DNA of 64,000 nucleotides from Sphingomonas turrisvirgatae. Its GTDB lineage: Bacteria > Pseudomonadota > Alphaproteobacteria > Sphingomonadales > Sphingomonadaceae. This document shows, piece after piece, positions 9,640 through 18,960 of the stretch; the stretch's first letter is position 1, and each line of letters opens with the position of its first letter. The notes beneath the pieces are model-generated. The model saw only the letters and a list, made by a program, of their open reading frames with translations, was not told where the DNA came from and searched no databases. Position numbers and translations under genes: made by a program. Location of the stretch: contig NZ_MDDS01000009.1 of the NCBI RefSeq assembly GCF_001721295.1, positions 19,027 to 83,026 on the forward strand, given 5' to 3'.

Positions 9640-11085
9640 ATGCGCATGACCGGTGGTCTGTTTCGAACGAAGGCGGTGAAGACTGCCGCCGAGCACGCAC
9701 CCGAACATCGCTTGGCGGCCACGCTTTCCTGGCCGCATCTGGTCGCGCTGGGCATTGGGGCGATCGTCGGCACAGGTATCCTGACGCTGATCGGCGTGGG
9801 CGCGGGCAAGGCGGGGCCAGCGGTCATCCTGTCGTTCGTGATCGCTGGCGCGATCTGCGCCGCCGCTGCGCTCGCTTATGCCGAGATGGCGACGATGATG
9901 CCGGCTTCGGGCAGCGCCTACACGTACAGCTATGCCGTGCTGGGCGAACTGATCGCCTGGGTCGTCGGCTGGTCGCTGATCCTCGAATATTCACTCGTCG
10001 TCAGCGCGGTGGCGGTCGGCTGGTCGGGCTATGCCGCGCCGCTGCTGCAAAGCTGGGCCGGCGTGCCGACCGAGTTGATGAGCGGTCCGCATGCCGGCGG
10101 CATCGTCAATCTGCCGGCGATCTTCATCATTGCCGTGGTTGCCGCGCTGCTTTCCCTTGGGACCAAGGAGAGCGCGACGCTCAATGCAGGTCTGGTCGTC
10201 GTGAAGATCGTCGCCCTTGCGGTCTTCGTCGCGGTCGCGCTGCCTTCGCTGAACGCGGCCAATTTCGAACCGTTCATGCCGTTCGGCTTCGTCAAGACCA
10301 TGGGTGCCGACGGCGTGGAGCGTGGGGTCATGGCGGCGGCGGCAATCATCTTCTTTGCCTTTTATGGCTTCGACGCGATTTCCACGGCGGCCGAGGAAAC
10401 GAAAAATCCCGGCCGGGACCTGTCGATCGGCATCGTCGGGTCGATGGTCGCCTGTATCGCGATCTACATGCTCGTGGCGGTGGCGGCGGTCGGCGCTGCC
10501 CCTTTCGCCAGCTTCGCCAACAGCCCTGAGCCGCTGGCGCTGATCCTGCGCGAGCTCGGCCGGCCGGGTTTTGCGACGTTTCTGGCGGTCAGCGCGATCA
10601 TTGCGCTGCCCACCGTCCTGCTTGGCTTCCTCTTCGGGCAGAGCCGCATCTTCTTCACCATAGCGCGCGATGGGATGCTGCCGATCGGCCTCGCCAAGGT
10701 ATCCCCACGCGGGTCGCCGGTGCGGATTACGCTGTTCACCGCCGCAATCGTCTCGGTCATCGCGGGGCTGCTGCCGATCGACGAGATTGCGGCGCTGGCC
10801 AATGCGGGGACGCTGTTGGCCTTTGCCGCGGTGGCGCTGTGCATGATGGTGCTGCGCCGGCGTGCGCCCGACGCGCCGCGTGTATTCCGCGCACCGGCCT
10901 GGTGGCTGGTCGGCGGCATCGCCGTGGCGGGATGCGCATATCTGTTCTTCAGCCTGCCGGCTCAGACGCAGCTTTATTTCCTGATCTGGAATGTCCTCGG
11001 CATCGTCATCTACTTTGCCTACGCCCGACCGAAGGTTTCGGGCGCACTTGCGAGCAAATCGGTCGATCCAGAGGTTTTCGAGTGA
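9640..11085 (+). CDS. APC-superfamily amino acid permease
   Basis: This is a roughly 481-residue inner-membrane permease of the amino acid-polyamine-organocation superfamily, cationic amino acid transporter-like. Helix 1 carries GIGAIVGTGILTLIG, the family substrate-binding turn, and the next helices hold LAYAEMATMMPASGSAYTYSY. A later segment, FYGFDAISTAAEETKNPGRD, is typical of the CAT/YfnA branch. Twelve or more membrane segments are visible. ATG 9640 (or 9646, with GCAGGGG just upstream) is preferred to an in-frame TTG at 9592. The stop overlaps the GTG start of mtnP (GTGA), so both are probably co-transcribed. The substrate is not known. Confidence 0.9.
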   Translation: MRMTGGLFRTKAVKTAAEHAPEHRLAATLSWPHLVALGIGAIVGTGILTLIGVGAGKAGPAVILSFVIAGAICAAAALAYAEMATMMPASGSAYTYSYAVLGELIAWVVGWSLILEYSLVVSAVAVGWSGYAAPLLQSWAGVPTELMSGPHAGGIVNLPAIFIIAVVAALLSLGTKESATLNAGLVVVKIVALAVFVAVALPSLNAANFEPFMPFGFVKTMGADGVERGVMAAAAIIFFAFYGFDAISTAAEETKNPGRDLSIGIVGSMVACIAIYMLVAVAAVGAAPFASFANSPEPLALILRELGRPGFATFLAVSAIIALPTVLLGFLFGQSRIFFTIARDGMLPIGLAKVSPRGSPVRITLFTAAIVSVIAGLLPIDEIAALANAGTLLAFAAVALCMMVLRRRAPDAPRVFRAPAWWLVGGIAVAGCAYLFFSLPAQTQLYFLIWNVLGIVIYFAYARPKVSGALASKSVDPEVFE

Positions 11086-11948
11086 GCGGCTGGCATATCG
11101 GCATCATCGGCGGGTCGGGCCTGTATGGAGTCGAGGGGGTCGAGGGCGGTGAGTGGGTAAGCGTCGAATCACCCTGGGGCGAGCCATCCGACGCGATCTT
11201 CACGGGTCGGATGGGTCCTGTCCGCGTCTCATTTCTGCCGCGGCACGGGCGTGGCCACCGTGTCTCGCCGGAAGCGCTGAATAGCCGCGCCAATATCGAC
11301 TGCCTCAAGCGCCTGGGCGTTACCGACGTGCTCGCAATCTCTTCGGTCGGCGGACTGAACGAGGCGCGCGCGCCGGGCACGTTCACGATCGTCGATCAGT
11401 TCATCGACCGCACCAAGGGGCGTCCATCAAGCTTCTTTGGCACCGGCATGGTGGCGCATGTCTCGATGGCCGATCCCGTGTGCGCGCGGCTGTCCGCGCT
11501 CGCTGCCGATGCAGCCGGGCAGGCCGGCGCCGTGGTGCATTGCCGAGGCACCTATCTGGCGATGGAGGGGCCGCAATTCTCGACGCGCGCTGAAAGCCGG
11601 CTTTACCGTAGCTGGGGTTGCGACGTGATCGGGATGACCGCGATGCCCGAAGCCAAGCTCGCGCGCGAGGCGGAGTTGCCCTATGCGCTGGTCGGCATGG
11701 TCACCGACTATGATTGCTGGCGCGAGGACGAGACCGGGGTGGACGTCGCGCAAGTGATCGCCCAGCTTGATGCCAACGCGACAAAGACGCGTGCAATGGT
11801 GGTCGGCCTGCTGCGTGCACTGCCGGCAACACGCGAACCTTCGCCGATCGACACGTGCCTGGACGTGGCGCTCATCACCGCGCCGGACGCGCGCGACCGG
11901 GCCTTGCTGGCGAAGCTCGACGCAATCGCGGGACGGGTGCTCGGCTAA
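11082..11948 (+). CDS. mtnP: S-methyl-5'-thioadenosine phosphorylase
   Basis: This enzyme phosphorolyses 5'-methylthioadenosine to adenine and 5-methylthioribose-1-phosphate, the first salvage step after polyamine synthesis. The N-terminus IGIIGGSGLYGVEGV and LPRHGRGHRVSPE bind phosphate, and MEGPQFSTRAESRLY with IGMTAMPEAKLARE form the nucleoside site; the base-binding TDYDCW follows. The start is GTG 11082, which gives 288 aa, the usual family length, and overlaps the permease stop. Its own stop overlaps the convergent bphP stop at 11945-11948. Confidence 0.94.
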   Translation: MSGWHIGIIGGSGLYGVEGVEGGEWVSVESPWGEPSDAIFTGRMGPVRVSFLPRHGRGHRVSPEALNSRANIDCLKRLGVTDVLAISSVGGLNEARAPGTFTIVDQFIDRTKGRPSSFFGTGMVAHVSMADPVCARLSALAADAAGQAGAVVHCRGTYLAMEGPQFSTRAESRLYRSWGCDVIGMTAMPEAKLAREAELPYALVGMVTDYDCWREDETGVDVAQVIAQLDANATKTRAMVVGLLRALPATREPSPIDTCLDVALITAPDARDRALLAKLDAIAGRVLG

Positions 11949-14500
11949 CGCAGCATCTCGGCAAGGGCGCGGGCGACATTCTCGATCGTATAGGGCTTTT
12001 GCACCACCGGCCGGCCGCGATGCTGGTCCGGGAACTGCGCCTGTTCGCCATAGCCAGTGGCGAACATAAAGGGGATCTGCCGCTCAAGCAGCATGTCGGC
12101 GACCGGGAAACTTGTTCCGTTGCCCAGGTTGATGTCGAGGATTGCGACCGTCGGGGGCGATGCGGCAATCAAGTCGAGCGCGGCATCGACCGAGGCGGCA
12201 GTGGCGACGTCCGCCGCGCCCAGGCGCGTCGCGATATCCTCGGCATCGAGCGCGATGATCAGGCTGTCCTCGACCAGCAGCACGCGCTGCCCTGCTAGCA
12301 GGTCCACGGGCGGCTCCTCGCGGTGCCCGGCGGCGGTCCGTGGAAACTGGATGCGGCTCTGGAAACCGTCTCGCGGGATCGAGACGTGGCGCGCGGGAAT
12401 GCAGAAATCGGCCTCGAAGCCCGCTTCCTCGTATCGCACCACGGCCTCGCCGCCCAGGTCATAGGGTACCGAACGTTCGATGATGGTCGTGCCAAAGCCC
12501 TGCCGCGTGGGTTTGCGCACTTTCGGCCCGCCGACATCGCGCCAATAGATGCGCAGGTCGCCGCGCTCGCCGCGATCCCAGGTGAGGCTGACCCTGCCTT
12601 TCGGCACCGAGAGGCTGCCATATTTGGTCGAGTTCGTGACCAGTTCGTGCAGGATCAGCGCCATGGTCGAATAGGCCTGCGGGTTCAGCAGCACCGGTTC
12701 GCCCTCGCCGATCAGGCGGTTGCCATCCTCGATGAACGCGGCGGATTCGGCATCGATCAGCGCCTGGAGCGAGGCCGGGCCCCAGTGATCCTCGGTGATC
12801 TGGTTGTGCGCGCGGGCGAGCGCATGAATGCGGCCGTCGACCACCTTCACGAAGGATTTCACCGCCTCGTCGCTCGGCTGCGACTGGCGGATCAGGCCGC
12901 GGATCAGGCCCAGGATGTTGCGCACACGGTGATTCAGTTCGGCGATCAGCAATTCCTGCCGCGCGCTGGCCTGCTGGCGTTCGGCCGAGGCTTCGTCGGC
13001 AAGGCGCAGCACGACTTCGATGAGCGTCGCGCGCAGCGTCTCGGCAACGCGCAGTTCCGACGGCGTGAATGGCTGCGAGCGGCCGCGCACCAGCTCCTTC
13101 CACTCCGCGAAGCTTTCGCGTGGCGTGAGGCGCGGGCCGTTCGGCCCATATTCGATCGGCTTGTGCGGGTCACCGCCCCAGCGGACCGAGCGGATCAGTT
13201 CTGAGCGGAACAGCACGACATAATCACGCGGCGCGCGCGAGATCGGAATGGCGAGCAGCCCGGCCGTCGTATCGGCGAACTTCTCGGCATCCGGGATCAG
13301 CGAGCCGATATGATCGGTCGCATATACCTTGCCCGCCGCGGTCGCGTTGAGTGCGCGCACGATGCGGCGGAAATCGTCGGTCGGCGGCGTGGTGCCCGAA
13401 AAGGCATAGTTGCCGGCGAGCCAGACCCCGACGCCATCGGCGGGGATGGCATGGGTCAGGATGGCGGCGAGCCAGTCGGGATCGCGCAACAGCGTCTCGT
13501 CCGACGCGACCGCGCCGAGCAGCTGGTCGGAGATGTCGCGCGCGCGGCGTTCGAACTCCACCGTCTGCTGCCGCTCGCGGCTTTCCAGCCGCATCGAGAA
13601 CATCTGGCTGAACAACTCGACGATGGCGCGCCGCTCGAAGCTCGGATTACGGGGCGCGTAATGATGACAGGCGAACAGGCCCCACAGCTTGCCGTCGACC
13701 ACGATCGACACAGACATCGACGCATCGACACCCATATTCTTGAGATACTCGATATGGATCGGCGACACCGAGCGCAGCAGCGACAGCGATAGATCGAGCG
13801 GCTCGCCCGCCGCGTCGAGCTGCGGCACGATGGACACCGGCACCGCGTTCACGTCGGCGATCACGCGCAGGAGGTTGCGGGTGTAGAGGACGCGCGCCTG
13901 CTGCGGAATGTCGGACGCCGGATAATGCAGGCCGAGGAAGCGGCCGATACCCGGTTTGCAGGCTTCCGCAACGACCTCGCCCGACCCATCGGGCGAGAAG
14001 CGATAGACCATGACCCGGTCATAGCCGGCAAGCGCGCGGACTTGCCGTGCACCCTCCTTGAAGAAGGTGACGAGGTCGGCGCACTGGTCCAGCCGCGCAA
14101 TCATCGAGCGGACCATGCCGGTGACGTCGCCATGCTCGCCGCTCGACCGCTCGCCCTCGATGATGATGCTGCTGCTGGACAGGTGGATCGCGAGATCGAA
14201 CGGTGAACCCTCGTCGGACAGGCGGACGTCGAACAGGCGCTCGACCGCATCCGGCCCGCGGAGCAGTGCGGTACGGTTACGCAGGTCGTGGACGGCGGCG
14301 GCAGGGAAGATCGCAGCCAGCGGCTGGCCGAGGACATCCATCGGTGAGCGGCCCAGATAATCGGCCAGGTTTTCCGACACGCGCGCAACCATCCAGTCCG
14401 CGGTCAGTGCGATCAGGAAGCCGACCGGCTGGATTGCGCCCAGGATATGGATGGGCTCGCGATCGCAATTGGTCAGATCGACCGATTGAGGGTCAGCCAA
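11945..14500 (-). CDS. bphP: Bacteriophytochrome hybrid sensor kinase with C-terminal receiver
   Basis: This is an 851-residue red/far-red light receptor. The domain order is PAS (about 10-115), GAF (about 140-300), PHY (about 310-490), an HWE/HisKA_2-type kinase (about 510-710) and a receiver (about 730-851). Biliverdin would attach to Cys12 in TNCDREPIHILGAIQPVG; the GAF has PASDIPQQAR and the PHY tongue has PRESF. The phosphoacceptor is His524 (ELNHRVRNILG) and the receiver aspartate is Asp789 (AILDINLG). The start is TTG 14500, overlapping the bphO stop by 8 bp. The fused receiver suggests signalling to another response regulator or internal phosphate transfer. No output DNA-binding domain is present. 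Confidence 0.94.
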   Translation of the reverse strand: MADPQSVDLTNCDREPIHILGAIQPVGFLIALTADWMVARVSENLADYLGRSPMDVLGQPLAAIFPAAAVHDLRNRTALLRGPDAVERLFDVRLSDEGSPFDLAIHLSSSSIIIEGERSSGEHGDVTGMVRSMIARLDQCADLVTFFKEGARQVRALAGYDRVMVYRFSPDGSGEVVAEACKPGIGRFLGLHYPASDIPQQARVLYTRNLLRVIADVNAVPVSIVPQLDAAGEPLDLSLSLLRSVSPIHIEYLKNMGVDASMSVSIVVDGKLWGLFACHHYAPRNPSFERRAIVELFSQMFSMRLESRERQQTVEFERRARDISDQLLGAVASDETLLRDPDWLAAILTHAIPADGVGVWLAGNYAFSGTTPPTDDFRRIVRALNATAAGKVYATDHIGSLIPDAEKFADTTAGLLAIPISRAPRDYVVLFRSELIRSVRWGGDPHKPIEYGPNGPRLTPRESFAEWKELVRGRSQPFTPSELRVAETLRATLIEVVLRLADEASAERQQASARQELLIAELNHRVRNILGLIRGLIRQSQPSDEAVKSFVKVVDGRIHALARAHNQITEDHWGPASLQALIDAESAAFIEDGNRLIGEGEPVLLNPQAYSTMALILHELVTNSTKYGSLSVPKGRVSLTWDRGERGDLRIYWRDVGGPKVRKPTRQGFGTTIIERSVPYDLGGEAVVRYEEAGFEADFCIPARHVSIPRDGFQSRIQFPRTAAGHREEPPVDLLAGQRVLLVEDSLIIALDAEDIATRLGAADVATAASVDAALDLIAASPPTVAILDINLGNGTSFPVADMLLERQIPFMFATGYGEQAQFPDQHRGRPVVQKPYTIENVARALAEMLR

Positions 14501-15050
14501 ACGCCTTCGTCCTTTTCTGACGCAGAGCGCCGGCCTCGAACAACGCGAACGCGCGGCGCGCCGCGTCGATCGCTAACGTATGTTGGTCGTCGGTTACCAG
14601 CAGCTTGTCCAGCACCTCGATCAAGTATCGCCACCGAACGCTGTCCGACGTGTCGATGAAGCTTCGCGGCAGATCGGCCGGCACCGATCGTGCCAGCATC
14701 CTGCCGCCCAGTCGCGATCCTTCAAGAACGTAGATTGCGCCAAGAATATCCGCCCGGTGGCGAAATGGCGCCCAATCGCCGGTCGGGGGCGCTGGGAAGC
14801 CGAGCGCGCTCAGGTCCTCGCGCAATCGCTCGCCGCGCCGCCGTGCGGGCCAGTCGGGCAGCAGATCGCGTGGATCGGCAGCGACGATCGCGGCCTCGAT
14901 CGGCAGGAAGGCGTGCGCCTGGCCCAGCAGGAAGGCGGCGTAACCTTCTCGCGTGGTGAGATCGAACGCGCCGAAGGCCGCGTCGACTCGCTCGTGATCG
15001 GGCGTGGTCGCGGCGCGCAGCGCGGAACGGGCATCGGGTGCGGCAGTCAT
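14493..15050 (-). CDS. bphO: Biliverdin-producing haem oxygenase
   Basis: This is a 185-residue bacterial haem oxygenase that opens haem to biliverdin, the chromophore for the phytochrome encoded directly downstream. The proximal haem-ligating histidine is His19 in TTPDHERVDAAF. The distal-helix region reads GAIYVLEGSRLGGRML, with the glycines that contact haem. Overlap with bphP and shared strand make a bphO-bphP operon. Sequence length and composition are normal for the neighbours. Confidence 0.93.
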   Translation of the reverse strand: MTAAPDARSALRAATTPDHERVDAAFGAFDLTTREGYAAFLLGQAHAFLPIEAAIVAADPRDLLPDWPARRRGERLREDLSALGFPAPPTGDWAPFRHRADILGAIYVLEGSRLGGRMLARSVPADLPRSFIDTSDSVRWRYLIEVLDKLLVTDDQHTLAIDAARRAFALFEAGALRQKRTKAFG

Positions 15051-15089
15051 CGTGTTGATGTCGTGCCTGCGTTTGTGTCGGGCAAGCCG

Positions 15090-15290
15090 CTAGCTACCTG
15101 ACCGCGCAAGCCGCTCCAGGATTTCGCGGCGGCGTTCGTCCGTCGCGAGCGACCATTCGGCAATCTCGCCCAGTGTCCGGCCGCAGCCTTCGCAAAGCCC
15201 ATCCGCGCGCATGCGACAGATGCCGACGCAGGGACTGGCCACCGCTGGAGGCGAGGTAAATTCAAGAAAGCCGTCGTCGTCCTGGCTCAC
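15090..15290 (-). CDS. DUF1289 family small protein
   Basis: This is a 66-residue protein with the DUF1289 cysteine pattern CVGICRMRADGLCEGCGRT, which probably binds a metal or a small cofactor. A GTG start at 15290 overlaps the rhlE stop (GTGA). The C-terminal half is the usual GEIAEWSLATDERRREIL helix. Function is not established for the family. Confidence 0.85.
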   Translation of the reverse strand: MSQDDDGFLEFTSPPAVASPCVGICRMRADGLCEGCGRTLGEIAEWSLATDERRREILERLARSGS

Positions 15291-16657
15291 GCCGGGATGG
15301 TGAACTGCAGAAAATCCGGGATCGGCCCGTTCCAGCCATCATCGGGCCCGTCGTCCGCGAACTGGTCGCGGCGACGGTCTCGATCACGACGCGGGCGTTC
15401 CTCGGCGCGGGGGGGGGCGGAATCACGCGCTTCGGCCCGCTTTGCCGGTTCGGCTCGCGGCTCTCGCTCGCGCTTGGGCCTGGGTTCGTCGGCTTTCCTG
15501 CCGCGCGGCTTGCGCTCGGCCTCCGGCTCGGCGACGGGCGGCGGCCCGATGCGCTCGATCTTCTGGCCTTGAAGCTTCTCGATATTCTCGACCGCTTCGG
15601 CATCTGCGCTGGAGACCAGCGTATAGGCCGTGCCCGTCGCGCCGGCGCGGCCCGTGCGGCCGATGCGATGGACGTAATCGTCCGGGTGCCAGGGGGCGTC
15701 GAAGTTGAAGACGTGGGACACGCCCTTGATGTCCAGGCCGCGCGCCGCGACGTCGCTTGCCACCAGGATGTTGACGTCGCCCGCCTTGAACCGGTCGAGT
15801 TCGGCGATGCGCGAGCTCTGATCCATGTCGCCATGGATTTCGGCCGAACGGTAGCCGTGCTTCTTGAGGCTCTTGTTGAGCTCGCGCACAGTCGTCTTGC
15901 GGTTGCAGAAGATAATCGCGGTGCGCACATCTTCGGCCGACAGCAGGCTGCGCAGCACCTTGCGCTTCTCGAACGCGCTGTTGCTCACCGGCACCAGCCA
16001 CTGGGTAATGTTGGTGTTGGTGGAGGCAGGCCGGGCTACCTCGATCTGCTTGGGGTTCGACAGGAACTTGTCGGCCAGCTTCTTGATCGGCGGCGGCATC
16101 GTTGCGCTGAACAACAGCGTCTGCCGGTTGGCCGGCAGTTTGGTGCAGATATTCTCGATATCCGGGATGAAGCCCATGTCGAGCATCCGGTCGGCTTCGT
16201 CGATCACCAGCATGTTGCAGCCGGTCAGCAGGATCTTGCCGCGTTCGAACAAGTCCATCAGCCGGCCCGGCGTGGCGATCAGCACATCGACGCCCTTTTC
16301 CAGCGCCTTGACCTGGTCGCCCATCTGCACGCCGCCGATCAGCAGCGCCATGCTGAGCTTGTGGTTCTTGCCGTACTTCTCGAAATTCTCGGCGACCTGC
16401 GCGGCAAGCTCGCGCGTCGGCTCCAGGATCAGGCTGCGCGGCATGCGTGCGCGGCTGCGCCCCTCGGCCAAGATGTCGATCATCGGCAGCACGAACGACG
16501 CCGTCTTGCCGGTGCCGGTCTGGGCAATGCCAATCAGGTCGCGCATCATCAGCACTGACGGGATCGCCTGGCGCTGAATCGCCGTCGGCTCGGAATAGCC
16601 GGCCGCCTCGACCGTCTTCAGTAATTCTTCGGAAAGGCCGAGATCGGCAAAGCTCAT
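15287..16657 (-). CDS. rhlE: DEAD-box RNA helicase RhlE-like
   Basis: This is a 456-residue ATP-dependent RNA helicase that remodels structured RNA (ribosome assembly or cold response). Motifs in order are the Q motif region GYSEPTAIQRQAIP, Walker A AQTGTGKTASF, DEAD (VIDEADRMLDMGF), SAT (LLFSATMPPP), ARGLDIKG and HRIGRTGRAG. The roughly 90-residue C-terminal tail is Arg/Lys/Glu-rich (RKPRGRKADEPRPKRER), as in alphaproteobacterial RhlE proteins, and is probably disordered and RNA-binding. It lies upstream of the DUF1289 gene in the same transcript. Confidence 0.95.
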   Translation of the reverse strand: MSFADLGLSEELLKTVEAAGYSEPTAIQRQAIPSVLMMRDLIGIAQTGTGKTASFVLPMIDILAEGRSRARMPRSLILEPTRELAAQVAENFEKYGKNHKLSMALLIGGVQMGDQVKALEKGVDVLIATPGRLMDLFERGKILLTGCNMLVIDEADRMLDMGFIPDIENICTKLPANRQTLLFSATMPPPIKKLADKFLSNPKQIEVARPASTNTNITQWLVPVSNSAFEKRKVLRSLLSAEDVRTAIIFCNRKTTVRELNKSLKKHGYRSAEIHGDMDQSSRIAELDRFKAGDVNILVASDVAARGLDIKGVSHVFNFDAPWHPDDYVHRIGRTGRAGATGTAYTLVSSADAEAVENIEKLQGQKIERIGPPPVAEPEAERKPRGRKADEPRPKREREPRAEPAKRAEARDSAPPRAEERPRRDRDRRRDQFADDGPDDGWNGPIPDFLQFTIPA

Positions 16658-16800
16658 TCAATTGTCCGGATGTAGCGGGCGCAGGCCCGGTCATAGTTAG
16701 CGCGGCGCATTGAGGAAATACCACGCAAAGTCAAGGAAAGACGGTGGCGCCCCGCCAAGTTCCGGGCCGCCGGATGCGCCATGCGCAGTCGCGGAGCCGC

Positions 16801-17277
16801 CTACCCCTCAGGGATCAGCGTGCGGAACTGCTTGATCTGACACTCCCCGCCCGCTCGTGAACGGAACGTGTCGCGCTTGGCGCAGACCATGCCGTCCTTG
16901 TTGGGCTTGACGTAGAAGCCGGAATAGAAATCGAGGGCAGGACATTCCTTGCCCAGCTTCGCGCGCACGCGCTTGCCGCCCGCCAACACCAGATCGACGC
17001 TGTCGGGCCGCGTGATGGCCGCGCCGGCCAGCCGGTTCATCTGCACGCATTTGTTCGCGTCCTTCTCGACCCAGGCGATGGGCGGCAGCGGCGCGGCAGG
17101 GGCTGAGATGCGGCGGACCGCGTCCGGACGCGGCACGCGGATGACGACATGTTGCTGAATGCGCACCTGCGCCAGCCGGGTGCCGGTCAGCGAGGCTGAA
17201 GCAGCCGCCCTGCCCGGATCGGGTGCGCCGGCGTAGGGCAGCAGCAAAGCGCTCGCGATGACGATCCAGTTCACCAT
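16801..17277 (-). CDS. Exported hypothetical protein
   Basis: I do not recognise a named family. The 158-residue product starts at ATG 17277 with a hydrophobic signal segment (VNWIVIASALLLPYAGAP). The mature part carries four cysteines (NKCVQMN, KECPALDFYSGFYV, MVCAKRD, GECQIKQF) that could form two disulphides in the periplasm. A longer in-frame start at 17409 would overlap the divergent gene at 17354, so ATG 17277 is chosen. It lies between rhlE and the divergent FAD oxidase and shows normal base composition. Confidence 0.6.
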   Translation of the reverse strand: MVNWIVIASALLLPYAGAPDPGRAAASASLTGTRLAQVRIQQHVVIRVPRPDAVRRISAPAAPLPPIAWVEKDANKCVQMNRLAGAAITRPDSVDLVLAGGKRVRAKLGKECPALDFYSGFYVKPNKDGMVCAKRDTFRSRAGGECQIKQFRTLIPEG

Positions 17278-17353
17278 GTGATGTTGCCAATAGCCGGGGC
17301 GCTTGAACAGTGCATGAATTGCTGGCGTGGACGACGCGTGATAGCGCCGCGTC

Positions 17354-18796
17354 ATGCAGGATGCCCAGCGCCAGTTCGTCGAGGCGGCCGCCGCCGCGCT
17401 CGGTCCCAAATCGGTCGTTACCGAGCACGATGCGATCGAACCGTGGCTGACGGACTGGCGCGGACGCTATCGCGGGGCCGCAGCGGCGATCCTTCAGCCG
17501 GCTTCCACTGACGAAGTGGCGCTGATCGTGGCGCTTGCAAACCGGCATGACGTCCCGCTGGTTCCGCAAGGTGGCAATACATCGATGGTAGGCGGCGCAA
17601 CCCCGCCGCCGGACGGGTCTGCGTTGATCCTGTCGCTGCGCCGCATGAACCGGGTGCGGCGCCTTGCAGCCGAAGAGGGGCTCGTCGTGGCCGAAGCGGG
17701 CGTCATCCTGGCCGACTTGCACGCGGCGGCGCTGGGGCAGGGGCGGCGCTTTCCGCTGACCTTGGGCGCCAAGGGGAGCGCGACGATCGGCGGCCTCGTT
17801 TCGACCAATGCCGGGGGCACGCAGGTTCTGCGCCATGGCACGATGCGCGGGCTGGTGCTGGGGATCGAAGCGGTGTTGCCGGACGGATCGATTCACGACG
17901 GGCTTGCCGCCTTGAAGAAGGACAACCGGGGCTACGACCTCAACCAGCTGCTCATCGGAGCCGAGGGTACGCTGGGCGTTGTGACCGCGGCGACGCTGCG
18001 GCTGGTGCCTGCCATCGCCGCACGCGCCGTGGCGTGGGTCGGCGTTGATTCGCCGCACGCCGCGCTCGATCTGTTGCACGCGATGGCACCGGCGGCGGAT
18101 GCCATCGAGAGTTTCGAACTCATCCCCGCCCACTCGCTCGATGCGGTGTTGCGGCACATTCCGGGTACGCGCGCCCCGCTTGAGCGGCCGCACCCCTGGC
18201 ATGTGCTGATCGAGGCGGTGGCAAGCAATGCCGACGAGGCACCGTCCGCGCTTATCGAGACGCTGCTGGCCCAAGCCTTCGAACGCGGACTGGTGCGCGA
18301 TGCGGCGATCGCCGCCAGCGAGGCGCAGGGCGAGGCGTTCTGGCGTATCCGAGACTCGATTTCGGAGGCGGAGCGCGCGAGCGGGCCGGCGCTCCAGCAC
18401 GATATATCGGTGCCGGTCGCGGCCATGCCCAACTTCATGATCGATGGCGCGCGCGCGGTAGAGGCGGCATTTCCCGGCACCAGCGCTGGCGCATTCGGCC
18501 ATCTCGGCGACGGCAATGTCCATTTCCATGTTCGCGCGCCCGCGGGCAGCGCGCCTGACTGGCCCACGCGAAACGCCGGCGTCATCAGTCCGTTCGTCCA
18601 TGATCTGGTGGTCGCGGCCGGAGGCTCGATTTCCGCAGAGCACGGCATCGGTCAGATGAAGCGGGACGAACTGGCGCGGCTGTCCTCGCCCGCGCGGATG
18701 CATGCCCTGAACGCCATCAAGCGCGCGCTTGATCCTCGCAACCTCTTCAACCCGGGGAAGCTCGTCTCTCTTGCGTCGGACCGCCTCGACCAATAG
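17354..18796 (+). CDS. FAD-binding oxidoreductase, GlcD/D-2-hydroxyacid dehydrogenase type
   Basis: This is a 480-residue FAD-linked flavoprotein of the PCMH/GlcD family, which oxidises 2-hydroxy acids such as glycolate, D-lactate or D-2-hydroxyglutarate. The FAD-binding part shows VPQGGNTSMVGGATPP and LGAKGSATIGGLVSTNAGGT, followed by GNLRG-type contacts (here VLRHGTMRGLVLG). The C-terminal domain has GDGNVHFHVRAP and the closing EHGIGQMKRDEL...DPRNLFNPGKL, both diagnostic. There is no signal peptide, so it is cytoplasmic or peripheral on the inner face. The electron acceptor and exact substrate are not determined. Confidence 0.92.
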   Translation: MQDAQRQFVEAAAAALGPKSVVTEHDAIEPWLTDWRGRYRGAAAAILQPASTDEVALIVALANRHDVPLVPQGGNTSMVGGATPPPDGSALILSLRRMNRVRRLAAEEGLVVAEAGVILADLHAAALGQGRRFPLTLGAKGSATIGGLVSTNAGGTQVLRHGTMRGLVLGIEAVLPDGSIHDGLAALKKDNRGYDLNQLLIGAEGTLGVVTAATLRLVPAIAARAVAWVGVDSPHAALDLLHAMAPAADAIESFELIPAHSLDAVLRHIPGTRAPLERPHPWHVLIEAVASNADEAPSALIETLLAQAFERGLVRDAAIAASEAQGEAFWRIRDSISEAERASGPALQHDISVPVAAMPNFMIDGARAVEAAFPGTSAGAFGHLGDGNVHFHVRAPAGSAPDWPTRNAGVISPFVHDLVVAAGGSISAEHGIGQMKRDELARLSSPARMHALNAIKRALDPRNLFNPGKLVSLASDRLDQ

Positions 18797-18829
18797 AGCG
18801 CGGTTCCAGCAAAGCTGGGCGATTTCGGT

Positions 18830-18901
18830 ACCAGCCTGCTCCCCACCCGGCGACCACGCGGATACAGGCGTTGGATGGCCGGGTGGGGGGAGCGGGCTGG
18901 T
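18830..18901. repeat. Inverted repeat downstream of the FAD oxidase gene
   Basis: Arms at 18830-18851 (ACCAGCCTGCTCCCC...) and 18878-18901 pair almost perfectly around a 26-bp loop. It follows the stop of the oxidase gene (18796) and precedes the SapC gene (18961). It could be a transcript-end structure or a REP-like repeat; there is no T-tract, so I do not call it a terminator. Confidence 0.6.
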
Positions 18902-18960
18902 GCCGCTTCAGCGTAGCTGAACGATACAAGATCCAGCCAATTCGACTTCAGGAGATTTCC

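Noticed and set aside
16808..18793. Minus-strand frame of 661 codons covering the FAD oxidase.
   Set aside because: Antisense shadow; the sense protein has GlcD motifs from end to end.
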